A stretch of DNA of 64,000 bases from Coptis chinensis (GCA_015680905.1 CM027381.1:69925501-69989500); one strand, 5' to 3'. Counted from the first letter of the stretch, positions 45,550 to 56,941 are shown. The notes: generated by a model from the sequence alone, not told the origin. Made by a program: numbers and translations.

Positions 45550-46308
45550 CGGGGAAAAAGTAACCCTCATAACCAACTTTTTTTTAATCACTCACAAGGA
45601 CCAGGAAGGTCAAGTATACCCTTGACGCGAAATTAAAAACGGATCGGATAGATGAAAGGTCAAGTATACCCCTGATGTGAAATAATAAACAACCCGACCC
45701 AACCGAAACTTTTGGGGTGTATCATACATCAACTTGAGCTATGAATAATCAATTGTTCACACCTATTTGGGGAGTGTTCATATGAACAATCAATTGCATG
45801 TTCATACCTCAACATAATGTATGGTCCATAGGAACACCTATTGGAGTATGCCCCAAACAATTATTGTTCATACCTATTAAGGGTATGGACAATAATTGCT
45901 CATAAGTTCATACCAATGTATGATAAGTAAGAGCACATATTGGAGTATGAACAATAATTGTTCATACATATTTGGGGTATAAACAATAATTGTTCATATT
46001 ATTCATACAACAACTTGAGCTATAAACAATCATTGTTCATACATTAACATAGTGTATGCAGTATATTCACCTATTTGGGTATGAATATTCATTGTTCATA
46101 CAATAATATAAAGTATGAACAATCACTGTTCATACCAAAACGACAAAAATGGTAAACTCGAAAAATATTTATTTCAAATTCGGGTTATTGGTCCTTACGA
46201 GTTATTTTCACTCGAAAATTGGTTTTCCGGGCTATTTTCACCTGAAAATTGTCCTTGAGAGTGATTTTTTTTAAAAAAAACATTGGTTATGAGAGTGATT
46301 TTCACCCG
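45550..46308. repeat. MITE-like element with ~55-bp inverted ends and palindromic core
   Basis: The left end (45550-45603, containing CCCTCATAACCAAC then a T run and AATCACTC) is the approximate reverse complement of the right end (46251-46308, GAGTGATT, T/A run, then TTGGTTATGAGAG). The core 45740-46140 carries about seven copies of ATTGTTCATA or its complement, some forming near-perfect palindromes such as TATGAACAAT/ATTGTTCATA near 45946-45966. No transposase is present and I could not fix a TSD. Confidence 0.6.
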
Positions 46309-46728
46309 AAAATAGGTCTTGGGACCAATTTCTTGTCACCAACTATCACTAAGTCATTTAATTTGAAGTAGCGTGTGGGCGCTTAGCTACTTAAGGGTCC
46401 ATGAAGAAATAAAGTTTAAAAAAAAAAAAAAACAAGTATCTAGCTCTAAAATTAACTTGCTGAAAAGTTTTTGTAAATGCATAAGCATAAACAAAAACAT
46501 TTTATACATAAAAGAGAACATGGCTGAAGTTAGTGTGGCACTGTGCATGGTTCTTAATCTCATTTCACATGAAATTTTAGTGAATTATAACCTCCAACAC
46601 CACAATCTTCGAGGGAATGATTGAGCTAAACATTCATTTATGATGAAAAGACTATACCAAAAGAATCATAAACAATGTCAATGAGGACGGAATTTGACAA
46701 CCATATCACTAATAATCTCCCTTATTTC
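46309..46728. other. Unassigned sequence
   Basis: It contains a 15-A run near 46417. The 83-residue ORF 46373-46624 shows no recognisable motif, so I do not call a gene. Confidence 0.5.
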
Positions 46729-47470
46729 CAGGGGCGGATCCAAGATTTTACATCAGGGGGCTGCCAGTCTGCCACGGAGTTAACCTTTAAAGATTGTTTT
46801 AGGAACCAATTCAATAATCAATGTCTACAGAAAATTATGCAAGTATCTATTTGAGTTCATAATTAGCTAGCCTTGATAAACAAAAAGTTAACTTTTATTA
46901 CCTTACCCAAAATGGACAAAAGAGTGTTTTCACTATAGACCTAGACAAACATAACAAAGAAATGTGCAAGAATAACATAGCACATTAGCATCACACTAGT
47001 TAAGTTTTAACATATGTGGATTCTTATCAAATACATCTATTATTGCATCCAAATCAACTTCTTTAGCAAAATCTCATTCAATGTAGACAACTATGCAATC
47101 TGTAAGAAATTCATCCCCCATCTTGTTACGAAGTTGTGTTTTGAGCAATTTCATAGCTAAGAATGCTCGTTCTATAGTTGTCGTAGAAACATGAAGTGTC
47201 AAGACAAGATGAATCAATCTATCAATCAAATAATAGATCTTTGTCTTTCTTGTTTCAGCTAGTCTTTGGCATAATTCGGAGATGGTAGACAATTTATGAA
47301 AAAGATGATGCTTGAGCACATCAAGTTTGTAATGTTGCACTTGACTTCTCAAATGATGTCGGTTATTTCTCTCCAATGAAAAGAATGATCATTCGACATT
47401 ATAGGTTGAAGATTTCAAATTGTAAATATCATCAATAATTAATTTCAATTTCCCTCCAATATCACACTGT
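46729..47470 (-). pseudogene. hAT-type transposase, C-terminal fragment
   Basis: The open stretch 47376-47074 ends in the hAT dimerisation domain: YYLIDRLIHLVLTLHVSTTTIERAFLAMKLL, then LRNKMGDEFLTDCIVVYIE. A TGA follows, but the same frame continues as DFAKEVDLDAIIDVF to about 46985. Upstream sequence (HLRSQVQHYKLDVLKH, LCQRLAETRKTK) fits the DUF4371/hAT family transposases. CAGGGGCGGATCC at 46729-46741 looks like a hAT terminal inverted repeat and would be its 3' end. The N-terminal two thirds and the other end are missing, so this is a dead remnant. Confidence 0.8.
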
Positions 47471-48278
47471 TTTTTCTGAAAGTTATAGCCAAACCAATAC
47501 ATATTTTTATCAATAAATAGTAGGCATATAATCTAAATCATTTTAGAGAGGGTAACCGTACAAGGCGACTTGTGTGGGCGCACTCTATCACGTTAAATTT
47601 TCTTAGGATTGAGATTAGATAACGTCTCATTAACATTGTTTGCTTCCTTTGTTACCGAAAATATAGCTATCAATATATTTTATTTTGAAAACTAAATCTA
47701 ATAAATATACAAGAGAGAACGTGTGCGAAAACTCAAATTCCTTTCCTAACCGAAAAATAAAAGAGGCCAATCTTCTTCCCGGCAAACTCTTTCTCTATAT
47801 ATTGTCTTCTTTCCATGTGAATCCCTAGTATACAAAGTTTTTTGTTTCTACAAGTCATTTTCATTTGAAGTTTTATGCATGTGACCGAAAATGCTGCGTC
47901 AAAATCCCTCTCTTCAACACTAACAGACATGCAACACCCATTGATTAAATTCTCACCTTAAATTTGCTTGCATTGGTTCAACTAACATTTTTGTTCATAG
48001 TTTCATAGACTTTGAAACTTTATTTCTTCAAGTACATACTCTGAATCCAAGTTAAAAAGATTGTTGAAGAAGAACAAATAACTAGAATGGCTACTCAACA
48101 AGGCAATTAGTTACAATAGATGTTGCAATCTGCTATTCAATCTGTCCAATGGACTTACAGTCTCTTCTAGCAATTATGTCCACAAAAAGGGTATGGTCTC
48201 TTCTGGCAATTCTCTTCTTCGATGACTCGATGTATAAACTAATACACATACATACAATAGGTCATATTACACTTACTA
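47471..48278. other. Unassigned sequence
   Basis: No gene supported. The 65-residue minus ORF 47930-47733 has no recognisable motif. The right edge is the 17-bp TSD of LINE A. Confidence 0.5.
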
Positions 48279-48295
48279 TGGAAAATCTAGCTATC

Positions 48296-48612
48296 ACATT
48301 TTGGCCAAAAACCTTATGATAATACTTATTCCTATGTATCTTACTTGAATGATCAAACTACTTCTTCTTGGAATATTGATATTATGAGTATATTGTTCCA
48401 TCTGGATATTCAGCAGGAGATTTTTAAAACTAAGATTTACCCATCCAGCACATCTCAAACTCTGTTTTGGTCTATAGAAAAGAATGGCATTTTCTCTATG
48501 AAGCCTGCTTACAATTGGTTTCTCTCTCAGCCCCCTATACCTAAGCTTAGTAATAGCCATGGTTTTCTAAAGAAATCTTGGAATTTTATATGGAAATTGC
48601 ATTCTCCTTTAA
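48296..48612 (+). pseudogene. LINE A: reverse-transcriptase zinc-binding domain, first part
   Basis: The frame reads LFHLDIQQEIFKTKIYPS, then DTLFWSIEKNG-like sequence (QTLFWSIEKNGIFSMKPAYN), then SWNFIWKLHSPL. This is the zf-RVT domain that follows RT in plant L1-type elements. It is cut by the DNA element at 48613 and resumes at 51999. Confidence 0.85.
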
Positions 48613-51600
48613 GAGCAAGTCCAATGGGGAGCAGCTATAATAGGCTGCTAAAAGGTGCCACATAGGCCCTTTAGCAGCCCCAGCCAAATTTGGCAGCCCA
48701 AATTCGAAAACCCAATCCAATGAGGACTTTTATCAGCTGTTAAGTTCGGGATACGAACGACAAAGTTTCTGCTATCTGTACATTAAATTGCAACAGACGG
48801 CATAAACTCTGTCGCCTGTATATTACATACGCTTTAACGCACGAATCTCTTCTTCTCAATTCACTTCTTCTTCAATTCCTCACTCATCTTCACTCCCAAA
48901 AACAAAAACAATTCAATTTTAGAAACAATTCCTCACTCCTCTTCCTCTTCAATTGTAAGTTTCACTCTCTCCTATTGAAATTCAATTTTAGAAATGTTAA
49001 TTGAATTGATTTTAGAATTGAATTAGAATTGCAAATTCAATTTTAGAATTGAATTGAATGAATGTTAGTTTGAATTGCATTGAATGTTAGTTTGAATTAG
49101 AATTGAATTGAATGAATGTTAGTTCGATTTTAGAATTGAATTGAATGAATGTTAGAATTGAATTGAATGAATGTTAGTTAGAATGTTGGAATTGATGAAT
49201 GTTAGTTTGAAATTGTGCATTTTGTTTAAATTGAAGTTATAAAGAGGATATTGTTGATTGAATTGCAGGTGTCACGCAAAATGAGTAACAAGGGTAAACG
49301 ATTTTTCGGTTGAAAATCAGTTAGTAGATTGACAGAAGAGTCGACGTCAACGCTAAACGTCGATGACGATGAAAACGTTGATGAAGGCTATAATTTGCAA
49401 AACCCTCCAGTAATTGAATTTCCGGACCCAGTCGATCCACTAACACATGCTACATTGGCTAGAAACCCAAAAACTCACATCTCTCATCGTGTAAATATGG
49501 TAAGCATTTGATCATTAAATTTGATTTCTTTAACATCATAATTTGTATTTTTCTTTAATTTTAATGAATAAATGTTTAGGGAGGGGAAGGGGGGAGATGA
49601 AATTGCGGTGTTGTTGGCAATCCGTGAACAATTGGTGGAAGATAATAGTTGCCAAAGGAGATTGTTTTGAAGGCATAAGAAATAAAATTTTACAATCTCC
49701 ATTTGGGTCGTTTCGATGTGGTTATCAAAACGCCGACCGTAGTTTAATATACGCTTTGATCGAGCGGTGGTGGGACTCAACTCACACTTTCCACTTTCCA
49801 CAAGGCGAGATAGGCATCACTCCAATGGATGTTACTATGCTCATGGGAATAAGCATAGGAAGGGGAAAGGCCGTTACGTTTAGAGAAGGTCGGTTCGTGA
49901 CTTTTGATTATGCACATCAAAAATGGCCGAATATAAGGCCGAAACATTGGGCTAAAGGGGGTATCAAACCCTCCTTTTTTGTGAATGAGTTCATGGAGAA
50001 GACGAAAGAGAGTGATGAAGGTTGGTGCCCGACGGGTACAGATCGGGAGAGATATTTGAGAGCATTCTATTTTTACTTAATCACGCAGTGTTTCTTCCCC
50101 ACGGGTGATAGTTCACTGAGATTAGGTTGGATAGAGTGTTTGGTTTGGTTATATTACATGCATCAGTATGATTGGGGTGGTGCTATGTTTAAAGCTTTGA
50201 TTTACACATTGGATCAAGCATGCCGAATCACACCTAATGTTGCAGATGGTCAATGTGATGGCTTCACCCCTTTTTTACAAGTAAGTTTTAAATTTTTAGT
50301 ATTATAACTTTATGATAGTATTATAATTTTTAAATTACATACAAGTTTGATTTTGATATTTGTTTTTATGATAGTATTGGTGGCAGGAGTACGTACCTAC
50401 CATGGCTCCTCTTCTGAGACCGAACATGGACTGTGATATCGTCCCACGGATTAGAGCATGGATGAATGACTTTAAAGATCACCGAACTAGTCAAGGATGC
50501 CACAACATTCACTTAGATTGTAACCCACTCAAAACTAGGTCGGCATTGGCGATACAGTGGACACCATGGTTTCATACTCAATATATGCAATTAAATGTTG
50601 ATTATGTGGAGGGAGATACCATGGATGATGTTTGGTTACGTGAGGTGATTCACCATGTACGTCGTTCGTATAATCTTACAATGTGCCGAATCGTCTTTGA
50701 GTTTGGAGGTATCATCGTGTGGTACCTGGGCGATAGGTGTTGGCACCAAATCGTTGGGACACCTTTCATCCCACACCCTCCTCCAAAGAATATGTGCCCA
50801 TTAGGAAGAGTCAGTCAGTGGAGGTCCTATCTTAGAATGGATGAAGACTTGTGGCCACAAGCTTCTCTATATTTAGATGTGAATGGTGACTACGATAGTT
50901 ACTGGGATCGCGTCTCAAGGGGTCCTATATTGCCTGCTAACATGTATAGAACTGCTGACATGGACTTTGTGGGACATAAGGCTATTAGAAGTGATTTGCA
51001 TATCTCACACCCTGCTGAGCCCTACTCTTCATCTCAAGGTCCTTACGAGGCTTTTGTTCCAGCTCCTTCCGATCCGGATAACCCATGGAGCTATGGCATA
51101 GTTACATCTCAGGGAATGCATGTCACCATACCTATACCTCATGTTGATCAAAGTTATCTTCCGAACCTTGTCCCGGATTTTGACACTCTATATGAGGTTA
51201 GTATTTGGTTTATATTTTGAAACTTTAATTATATTTGGTTTATAGTGATGATTTTTCTTAAAGTTATTGATTTTATTTGTAGGCTACACTTAGAGTGCGA
51301 TATGCCAAGTCGCAGCTAATGATGCATGGGATGTGCGATTCAGTTATGACTACGACCGACAAATACTATCATTATATGGTGGCCAAGAAAGAAGAGAAGC
51401 AAAAGTCACATGATAGAGTCGTAGAGTTAGAAGCACATATGATAGAAATGACATTGCGAGAATCACGGCAAGGGAGTAAATCAAAGAAAAGGCAACCTGG
51501 CAAAGGTTTGAGTCAAAATTAGTTTAGAATTTGTTTTTATGTGTGTTTTGATGTACTTCTATGGATTTTGTTTAGTTGAATGAATTTAATCATATTTGTT

Positions 51601-51995
51601 TAATGAATGAATTTTGGTTAGTTGAATGGATGTCTAAATTGTTGAGTTGTAGAATGAATGGTAATGGATTGTGGAGTGAGTGGAATAGAATGAATTGATA
51701 TGAATTTGATATGAAAATAAGAACAAGATTTCTCAGTTTTTGCATCTACCAGGGACAGACAGCAGAGTTTCTGCCATCCATACAATAATAACCAACAGAC
51801 GGCAGAAATTATGTGATCCGTATCCCGGAACTTATTATGGCAGCTGCTAGCGAAGGTCTTAAGTAGTGCTGGGTTTTTAGCTCCTTCCAAATTTAAGACC
51901 CTTTTAGCAGCCCCATTGGAATGACATTTTTGTGGTTGGGGTGTTATATTTGCCTTTAGCAGCCCATATAGCCCCCCATTGGACTTGAATTGCTC
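48613..51995 (+). mobile_element. PIF/Harbinger-like DNA element carrying a plant mobile domain gene
   Basis: The 3383-bp insert has terminal inverted repeats GAGCAAGTCCAATGGGG (left) and, on the other strand at the right, GAGCAATTCAAGTCCAATGG. A 3-bp TSD TAA lies at 48610-48612 and 51996-51998. Removing it restores the LINE A reading frame exactly, which verifies the boundaries. Similarity between the two ends continues for about 200 bp (CGGGATACG and GACGGCAGAAA-type blocks). A TAA TSD and GAGCA... ends fit PIF/Harbinger. No transposase is seen; the only gene is a PMD gene. Confidence 0.85.
49281..51522 (+). pseudogene. Plant mobile domain (PMD, MAIL-like) protein gene with introns, decayed
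   Basis: Proposed exons: 49281-49499, 49580-50280, 50375-51196, 51283-51522, with GT...AG introns. Exon 1 starts MSNKGKRFFG, then hits an in-frame TGA at 49311-49313; its later part reads LARNPKTHISHRV. Exon 2 begins DEIAVLLAIREQL, then shifts frame near 49670, then reads ALIERWWDSTHTFHFP, GEIGITPMDVTMLMGI, RAFYFYLITQCFFP and a WIECLVWLYYM helix, the PMD core. Exon 3 has YWWQEYVP at its start and a IQWTPWFHTQY block. Exon 4 ends in a coiled coil and a basic tail. The PMD family (MAIN/MAIL1/PP7L-related) acts in nuclear gene and TE silencing in Arabidopsis. This copy has two lesions. Confidence 0.8.
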
Positions 51996-52960
51996 TAAGG
52001 ATTCAAATTTTTATGTGGAAACTTATGAGATCTATTCTGCCTACTAGGAAGATTTTATATGATCGACATTTTTGTGATATTTCTTGTTGTCCTAGATGTA
52101 ATGATAGTGTCAAATCTATTGAGCATGCTATTTTTACTTGTCCTAAGATTATTAGAGTCTGATTTGCTTCTCCTTTAGCTTTGTCTTTTGAATCCTGGGA
52201 CAGGCACTTCCAGGTGCAAGATGTGATCAATAAAATATGTTCTAACTGTCTTAATAATGAAGACTTCTTAGCCTCTCTTACTACTTTGGCCAATATAGCT
52301 TACTTTATTTGGCTTGATAGAAATAATCTCATATTTGACCCAAACTATAATCCTCTTGATTTTTCCCAGATTCTTTCTCAAGCCCAGAACTCGATCCTAC
52401 CTATTAAACCCCCTATTATTCTTAAGTATTTAATTCCACAACCACATATCAATGATCTTTTCATGCTTTGCTTTGATGATGGGTTTGATCCCTTTAGTGG
52501 AGATGATGGTGCTTGTTTTACTATTAACCAGTGGAATAAACACATAACCATAGCAGGAAGCAAGCACTTCAAAGCCAATTTAGCGAAAGAAACAGAGTTG
52601 CTGGCATTGAAGCTCGGGCTTGAGGAAGTGCTGCACTCGGGTATAAATAAGATAGTTGCTTGTTCAGATTGCTACAACCTGGTGAAAACTATTAATGAAG
52701 GCAATTCGGATTTGTCTTGGAGTCTACTTAGTCTTTTGCAAGAGATAATATCTCTTAAACAAAACTTTGCTTATTTTAAGCTAGTGTTCTCTCCTCGAGA
52801 GTTGATTAGGCATGCACATCTTCTGGCAGATTCAGCAAAGCTTAATCTCATTTTGGGTTGTAATAATGTAGTTCCTAGGGCTGTCCAAAATTGCTTTAGT
52901 CAAGTACAAACTGCACTGTATTATCTTTTCGCTATCTGCTAATGAAAAGTCTTTTGATGG
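51996..52960 (+). pseudogene. LINE A: end of zinc-binding domain and C-terminal RNase H
   Basis: From 51999 the zf-RVT domain continues: IFMWKLMRSILPTR, then CDISCCPRCNDSVKSIEHAIFTCP with its Cys/His ligands. A TGA near 52160 breaks the frame. The 253-residue stretch 52181-52942 follows, with an RNase H (RVT_3-type) domain from about residue 95: DDGACFT (first Asp), AKETELLALKLGL (Glu), VACSDCYNLV (Asp) and HLLADSAKL (last Asp). The catalytic set looks present. It ends in TAA shortly before the A-tail. Confidence 0.88.
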
Positions 52961-53172
52961 AAAAAAAAATGGAAAAGCTAGCTATCCATTTACAAAGCTC
53001 AATATGAAGTAAATTACAATCACGCACAAAAATACTTGTAGCCTTGATATCAAGTTTTAACCGGTGTTTAGAAAATCGGACAGGACTATTAGTTGAACCG
53101 GGGTCCCACCAGAATCGGTAAATTTTCAATTCGGATTGGTAAAAATTAGAGTTTTTGGTTGAACCCTCGGTC

Positions 53173-55675
53173 ACTGTGTTGTCATGGTACCTGACGATTT
53201 GTGATATGCTCTGATGATGGCTCTTCTAGTTAGAAAGCAAATGTTAGAAAAACTGGAGTTTTTCTGATCATAGAGCACCTGATTTCTATTCTTCCATAAG
53301 CTTACCAGACTTGTCAAAGAGCAAGTTTTCCACATATCCAGAATCAATGAGCTATGGTGTTTGGCCTGTTGCATGATGTCATTGAAGGAATCAATATTTG
53401 ATTGAATGCTAAAGATATTTCTAGCATGATCCCAAACTCTCTTAGCCAACTCGCAATGATAGAGAATATGCTCAAGGTTTTCTTCCTCCTGCTTATATAT
53501 ACAACATCGAGAGGCCAGCTAGGTCTTCCTTTTTTGTAACATGCCATCTGTTCTAGAAACCCCCCGAATCTGTTTCCATGCTATACCTTGTGTCTTTTGA
53601 AGAATTTTAGAACTCCAGATGAACTTGCATCCTTTTTGCTTAGGTGCTTTCTTCCAAATATCCTCATGCACTGCTGAAACTGAAAACTTCCCTTTGACGT
53701 CTGAGGGCCATACTCTCTCATCATCCTTTGAGTTGTTAGGCTACTGTAGATTAGAAGGATTGATACCAATTAGCTGCAGAACTTGAGTCATGTTGCTGGA
53801 GAAGTCCCGAAGGTTGCCTTGTATGAATTCATTGAGTCGGCCTTGGAGCTTCCTAATATCTTTACATTCTTCCTGGAAAAATTCACAAATCAGTTTTTGA
53901 TGGAACCAATTCTCTCTCCAAACATTTAATGATGCCCCATTTCCTACCACCCATCCATGCAGGTGATTCATTTCTTTGAGAACCCATCCAATACCCTTCC
54001 ATACTGTCGAGGTCTTGTAGTCAGTCCATGTACCCAACATGTTTGTGTATTTGCCTCGCATTAAGGTAGACCAAACACTCTCCTCAGTGAGCATGTCCCA
54101 GGCTTGTTTCATTAGCATTGAGAGGTTGATATCCTTGAGTCTCCTTATGCCCAGTCCTCCCTCCTCCAAAGGTTTACATGTTTTTTCCTATGACACCGTA
54201 AAAGATTTCCTTTCCGCAGGGTTACCACTCCAGATGAGATTTCTAATTATGCTCTCACATTCTTTTATCCCTGAGTTTGGCCATTTGTAGATTGTCATGT
54301 TGTGAACTGGTATGCTATTAAGAACATGTCTTGCTAATACTACTCTTCCTTGGAAGGAAAGCATTTTGCCAGCCCACCCTGCAGCTTTATTCCTGATCTT
54401 GTCCACTAAAGGTGCTAACGCAGCTTTTGTCACTCTGCCCATGATCAGTGGAACCCCAAGATACTTTTCCGGTAACATGCCTTCTTTTATACCCAGAACC
54501 TCCTTAATCAAAAAAAATTCCTATTATTCATTGGACTCAAAAAAATCTTACACTTCTCCTTATTTATGAGTTGTCTAGAGGTGTCCTGGTATCTGTTAAG
54601 AAGTTTGACAAGTTGTTTGATGCCCCTTATGTTAGCATTGCAGAAAAGGAAAATGTCATCCACAAACAATAAGTGTGAAGGACTGGAATATTTTGAGTTA
54701 ACCACCATGTGTTGTATTTTCTTATCAAGAACCAATCTGCTGACGCTTCTACTAAGACAGTCTTCCGCCATAGCAAAAAGCATCGGGGAGAGAGGATCAC
54801 CTTGTTTCAATCCTCTTCCTGCTGAAAAATATCCCTGAGGACCTCCATTGATCATGATTGACATTGTATTACTCTGAAAGATTGCTTGCAAACCATCTGA
54901 TCCATCTTTCATTGAATCCCACATGCTGCAGAACTGCCCAAAGAAAGTTCCAGTCCATAGTATCGAAAGCTTGAGAGATGTCAAGTTTGATTCCAATACT
55001 TCCACCATGTATGGGTGTTTGCAATTCATTCACTAACTCCGAGGCTAGACCAATGGCTTGTTGGGAATGAAGCCATATTGTTCCTTACTTATAATTCTTT
55101 TTACAATTGGACACAACCTTTTGACTAGAATCTTGATGATGACCTTGAAAATGAAGTTGGAGAGGCATATTGGACGAAACTCGCCCAACTTATTGGCATT
55201 TTTCTCTTTCTGGATAAGAACAATGAAGTTGGAATTAAATCCAAGGGGCAATCTAGATTTAATAAAGAAGTAACTGATGGCTCGTACTAGATCATGCCCG
55301 ACTATATCCCAACAATGATGAAAGAAAAACCCAGAGAATCCATCTGGTCCCAGAGAGCTGTCTGGGTTCAGGTGAAAAACTGCCGCTTTCACTTCCTCTA
55401 CTGAAGGAATAGTGATGAGGAATTCATTATCCTCCGATTACAGGTCTTGGGGCATGTGGTGAATGAGTTCCCAGTCCATAATGTGATCTACCTTCCTGAA
55501 TTTGTCGGTATAGTGTCTGACAATATGATTTCCAATTTCTTCTTGAGTATATAGAGTGATTCCTTCATCAGTCTTCATTTCTGTGATCAATGACTTGCTT
55601 CTGTTTCTATTAGCCATAGCATGAAAGAATTTAGTACTCCTGTCATTGTCTGAATCTCCAACATAAACTAAGAAG
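53173..55675 (-). pseudogene. LINE B inverted segment: ORF2 RT and zinc-binding domain
   Basis: Reading leftward from 55675: STKFFHAMANRNRSKSLI (endonuclease-RT linker); SLGPDGFSGFFFHHCWD and FRPICLSNFIFKVIIKIL (RT fingers); KEQYGFIP. Then GLKQGDPLSPMLF and LLFVDDIFLFCNA (the FxDD active site) in the 55029-54508 stretch. EKYLGVPLIMGRV and GLGIRRLKDINLSML follow (thumb and connection). Last is the zf-RVT region to 53173. At least six frame breaks (near 55040, 54510, 54180, 53755, 53565 and 53450) show it is inactive. Confidence 0.9.
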
Positions 55676-56189
55676 AGCACCCAAAATTTTGGAATGTTAC
55701 TGGCTTCTCCCACCTCCTGGCATCATTAAAATTAATGTGGATGGAAATTCACGAGGGAACCCAGGCAGGGTTAGTTGGGGAGTGATTCTCAGAGATGACA
55801 TGGGTAACATTTTGGGGGTAGCAACAGGAAGACTTGGAGTATCAACTAACTATAAGGCAGAAACTTTTGCTATTATAGAAGGTATTCAGAGGGCACTAGA
55901 TCGGGGTTGGAGATATATTTGGGTGGAATCCGACTCAGCATCGGTCATCAAAGCTTTTCAGGAAGACACAATGCATTGGAGGGTAAGAACAAAATGGAAG
56001 CAACTTAGAGAGAAAGCATCATGGATCAATGTTATAGCTACATGGAGAGAGACAAACTCAAGTGCGGATAGCTGTGCGAGACATGGGGCAGTATTGCAAA
56101 ATGGAGAAAGTAAATGGTGGGACAATAAACCTCCTTTTGTGAGAAATTTGGAGAACCATTTTACTACTTACTTCCGATTCATAAGCTAA
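55676..56189 (+). CDS. LINE B direct segment: C-terminal RNase H
   Basis: 166 residues are open to TAA. IKINVDGNSRGNPG near residues 13-26 holds the first Asp of an RVT_3-type RNase H. VSWGVILRDDMGNIL, YKAETFAIIEGIQRAL (Glu), IWVESDSASVIKAF (Asp) and SSADSCARHG (last Asp) follow, so the catalytic set is complete. It would remove RNA from RNA-DNA hybrids during reverse transcription. The apparent ATG is at 55689, but in the source element this is the end of ORF2, so it is a fragment cut by the inversion junction. Confidence 0.88.
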
Positions 56190-56707
56190 ATATAGGATGT
56201 AATAGGTGGGTACACAACTAATGATACCCATACTAAACAGTTCTTATGACTTCATATTCTTTTTTCTTGTAACCTTTTATTCATTTAATCAATTACTTTT
56301 TAGCAAAAAAAAAGGTTGAACCCTCGGTCTAAGCTAAACCGTGGTTGAACCGGAGAACCAGTTAAATCGGTTCAATTCTAAACCAAGAATAACCGGACCA
56401 CCCTTATTATAAATTTGTTTTTGAAAAAGTAATAATATGTTGAACCTACACCTAAACAAACAAGAGACTCCAAGCTCCGAACCAACATGCTATGTTTTCT
56501 ATACAAAAAATTCATTTTGATTTATAAGACCAATTAATATTGAATTGAAACATATATTTATTCATTTTATTATTGTAATTATTAAAAAAATTGCTAAATA
56601 AGCATCAATCGGTCCGACCGAGTCGAACCATCGTTGAGCCTAGTTGAACCATTCCAACAAAAAATCGGTTCGATCACCGGTTCGGTTTTCAAAACATTGG
56701 TTTTAAC

Positions 56708-56941
56708 TTCATATCATATCATAGCATATCATGTATATTTCAGCAGAAAATATAAGATTATAAGTGCCACTTTCGACCCCTTTACAGCACTATATTACAA
56801 CTTTACAGGCAATATGGTGAACAAATTTATGTTCTTATGTACATGTAATTCGCTTTCTGGTGATTGGTTGTACGTCCAGGGCCTTAGTATGTGATGATGG
56901 CTTCTACAATGGAGCAATGAAAACTAGGAAAATAGAACAAC
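56708..56941. other. Short unassigned spacer between MITE and Tat element
   Basis: AT-rich; no gene or repeat structure recognised. The base composition changes sharply at about 56942. Confidence 0.5.

Larger units (their letters stand above)
48296..52969 (+). mobile_element. LINE A: 5'-truncated L1-like retrotransposon, split by a DNA element
   Basis: It is flanked by TSD TGGAAAATCTAGCTATC (48279-48295) and the one-mismatch copy at 52970-52986, with a 9-A tail at 52961-52969. Only the 3' end of ORF2 is present: the RT zinc-binding domain and a C-terminal RNase H. Removing the 48613-51995 insert and one TAA copy leaves about 1.3 kb, a typical 5'-truncated insertion made by target-primed reverse transcription. 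Confidence 0.9.
53173..56313 (+). mobile_element. LINE B: L1-like retrotransposon with inverted 5' part (twin priming)
   Basis: A perfect 16-bp TSD GGTTGAACCCTCGGTC flanks it (53157-53172 and 56314-56329). The right part (about 55675-56313) is in plus orientation and ends in a 9-A tail. The left part (53173 to about 55675) encodes the upstream ORF2 regions on the minus strand. Together they make one 5'-truncated LINE whose 5' portion is inverted. The endonuclease domain is absent. Confidence 0.93.
53062..56699. mobile_element. hAT-like MITE, split by LINE B
   Basis: The 8-bp repeat GTTTTAAC flanks it at 53054-53061 and 56700-56707. The left end CGGTGTTTAGAAAATCGG and, on the other strand, the right end CAATGTTTTGAAAACCG are inverted repeats. 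An 8-bp TSD is typical of hAT elements. Without LINE B it is about 480 bp and has no coding capacity; its interior is rich in GGTTGAACC/GGTTCAA blocks. Confidence 0.75.

Noticed and set aside
47733..47930. 65-residue minus-strand ORF as a gene
   Set aside because: No motif, no homologous neighbour, and AT-rich surroundings; chance ORF.
49484..49801. 105-residue minus-strand ORF
   Set aside because: Antisense to exon 2 of the PMD gene; no motif.
48610..51998. MULE assignment for the PMD-carrying element
   Set aside because: The 9 bases on each side do not match; only the 3-bp TAA duplication fits the restored LINE frame.
55689..56189. A stand-alone host RNase H-like gene
   Set aside because: It ends just before an A-tail and a 16-bp TSD, and belongs to LINE B as the non-inverted 3' part.
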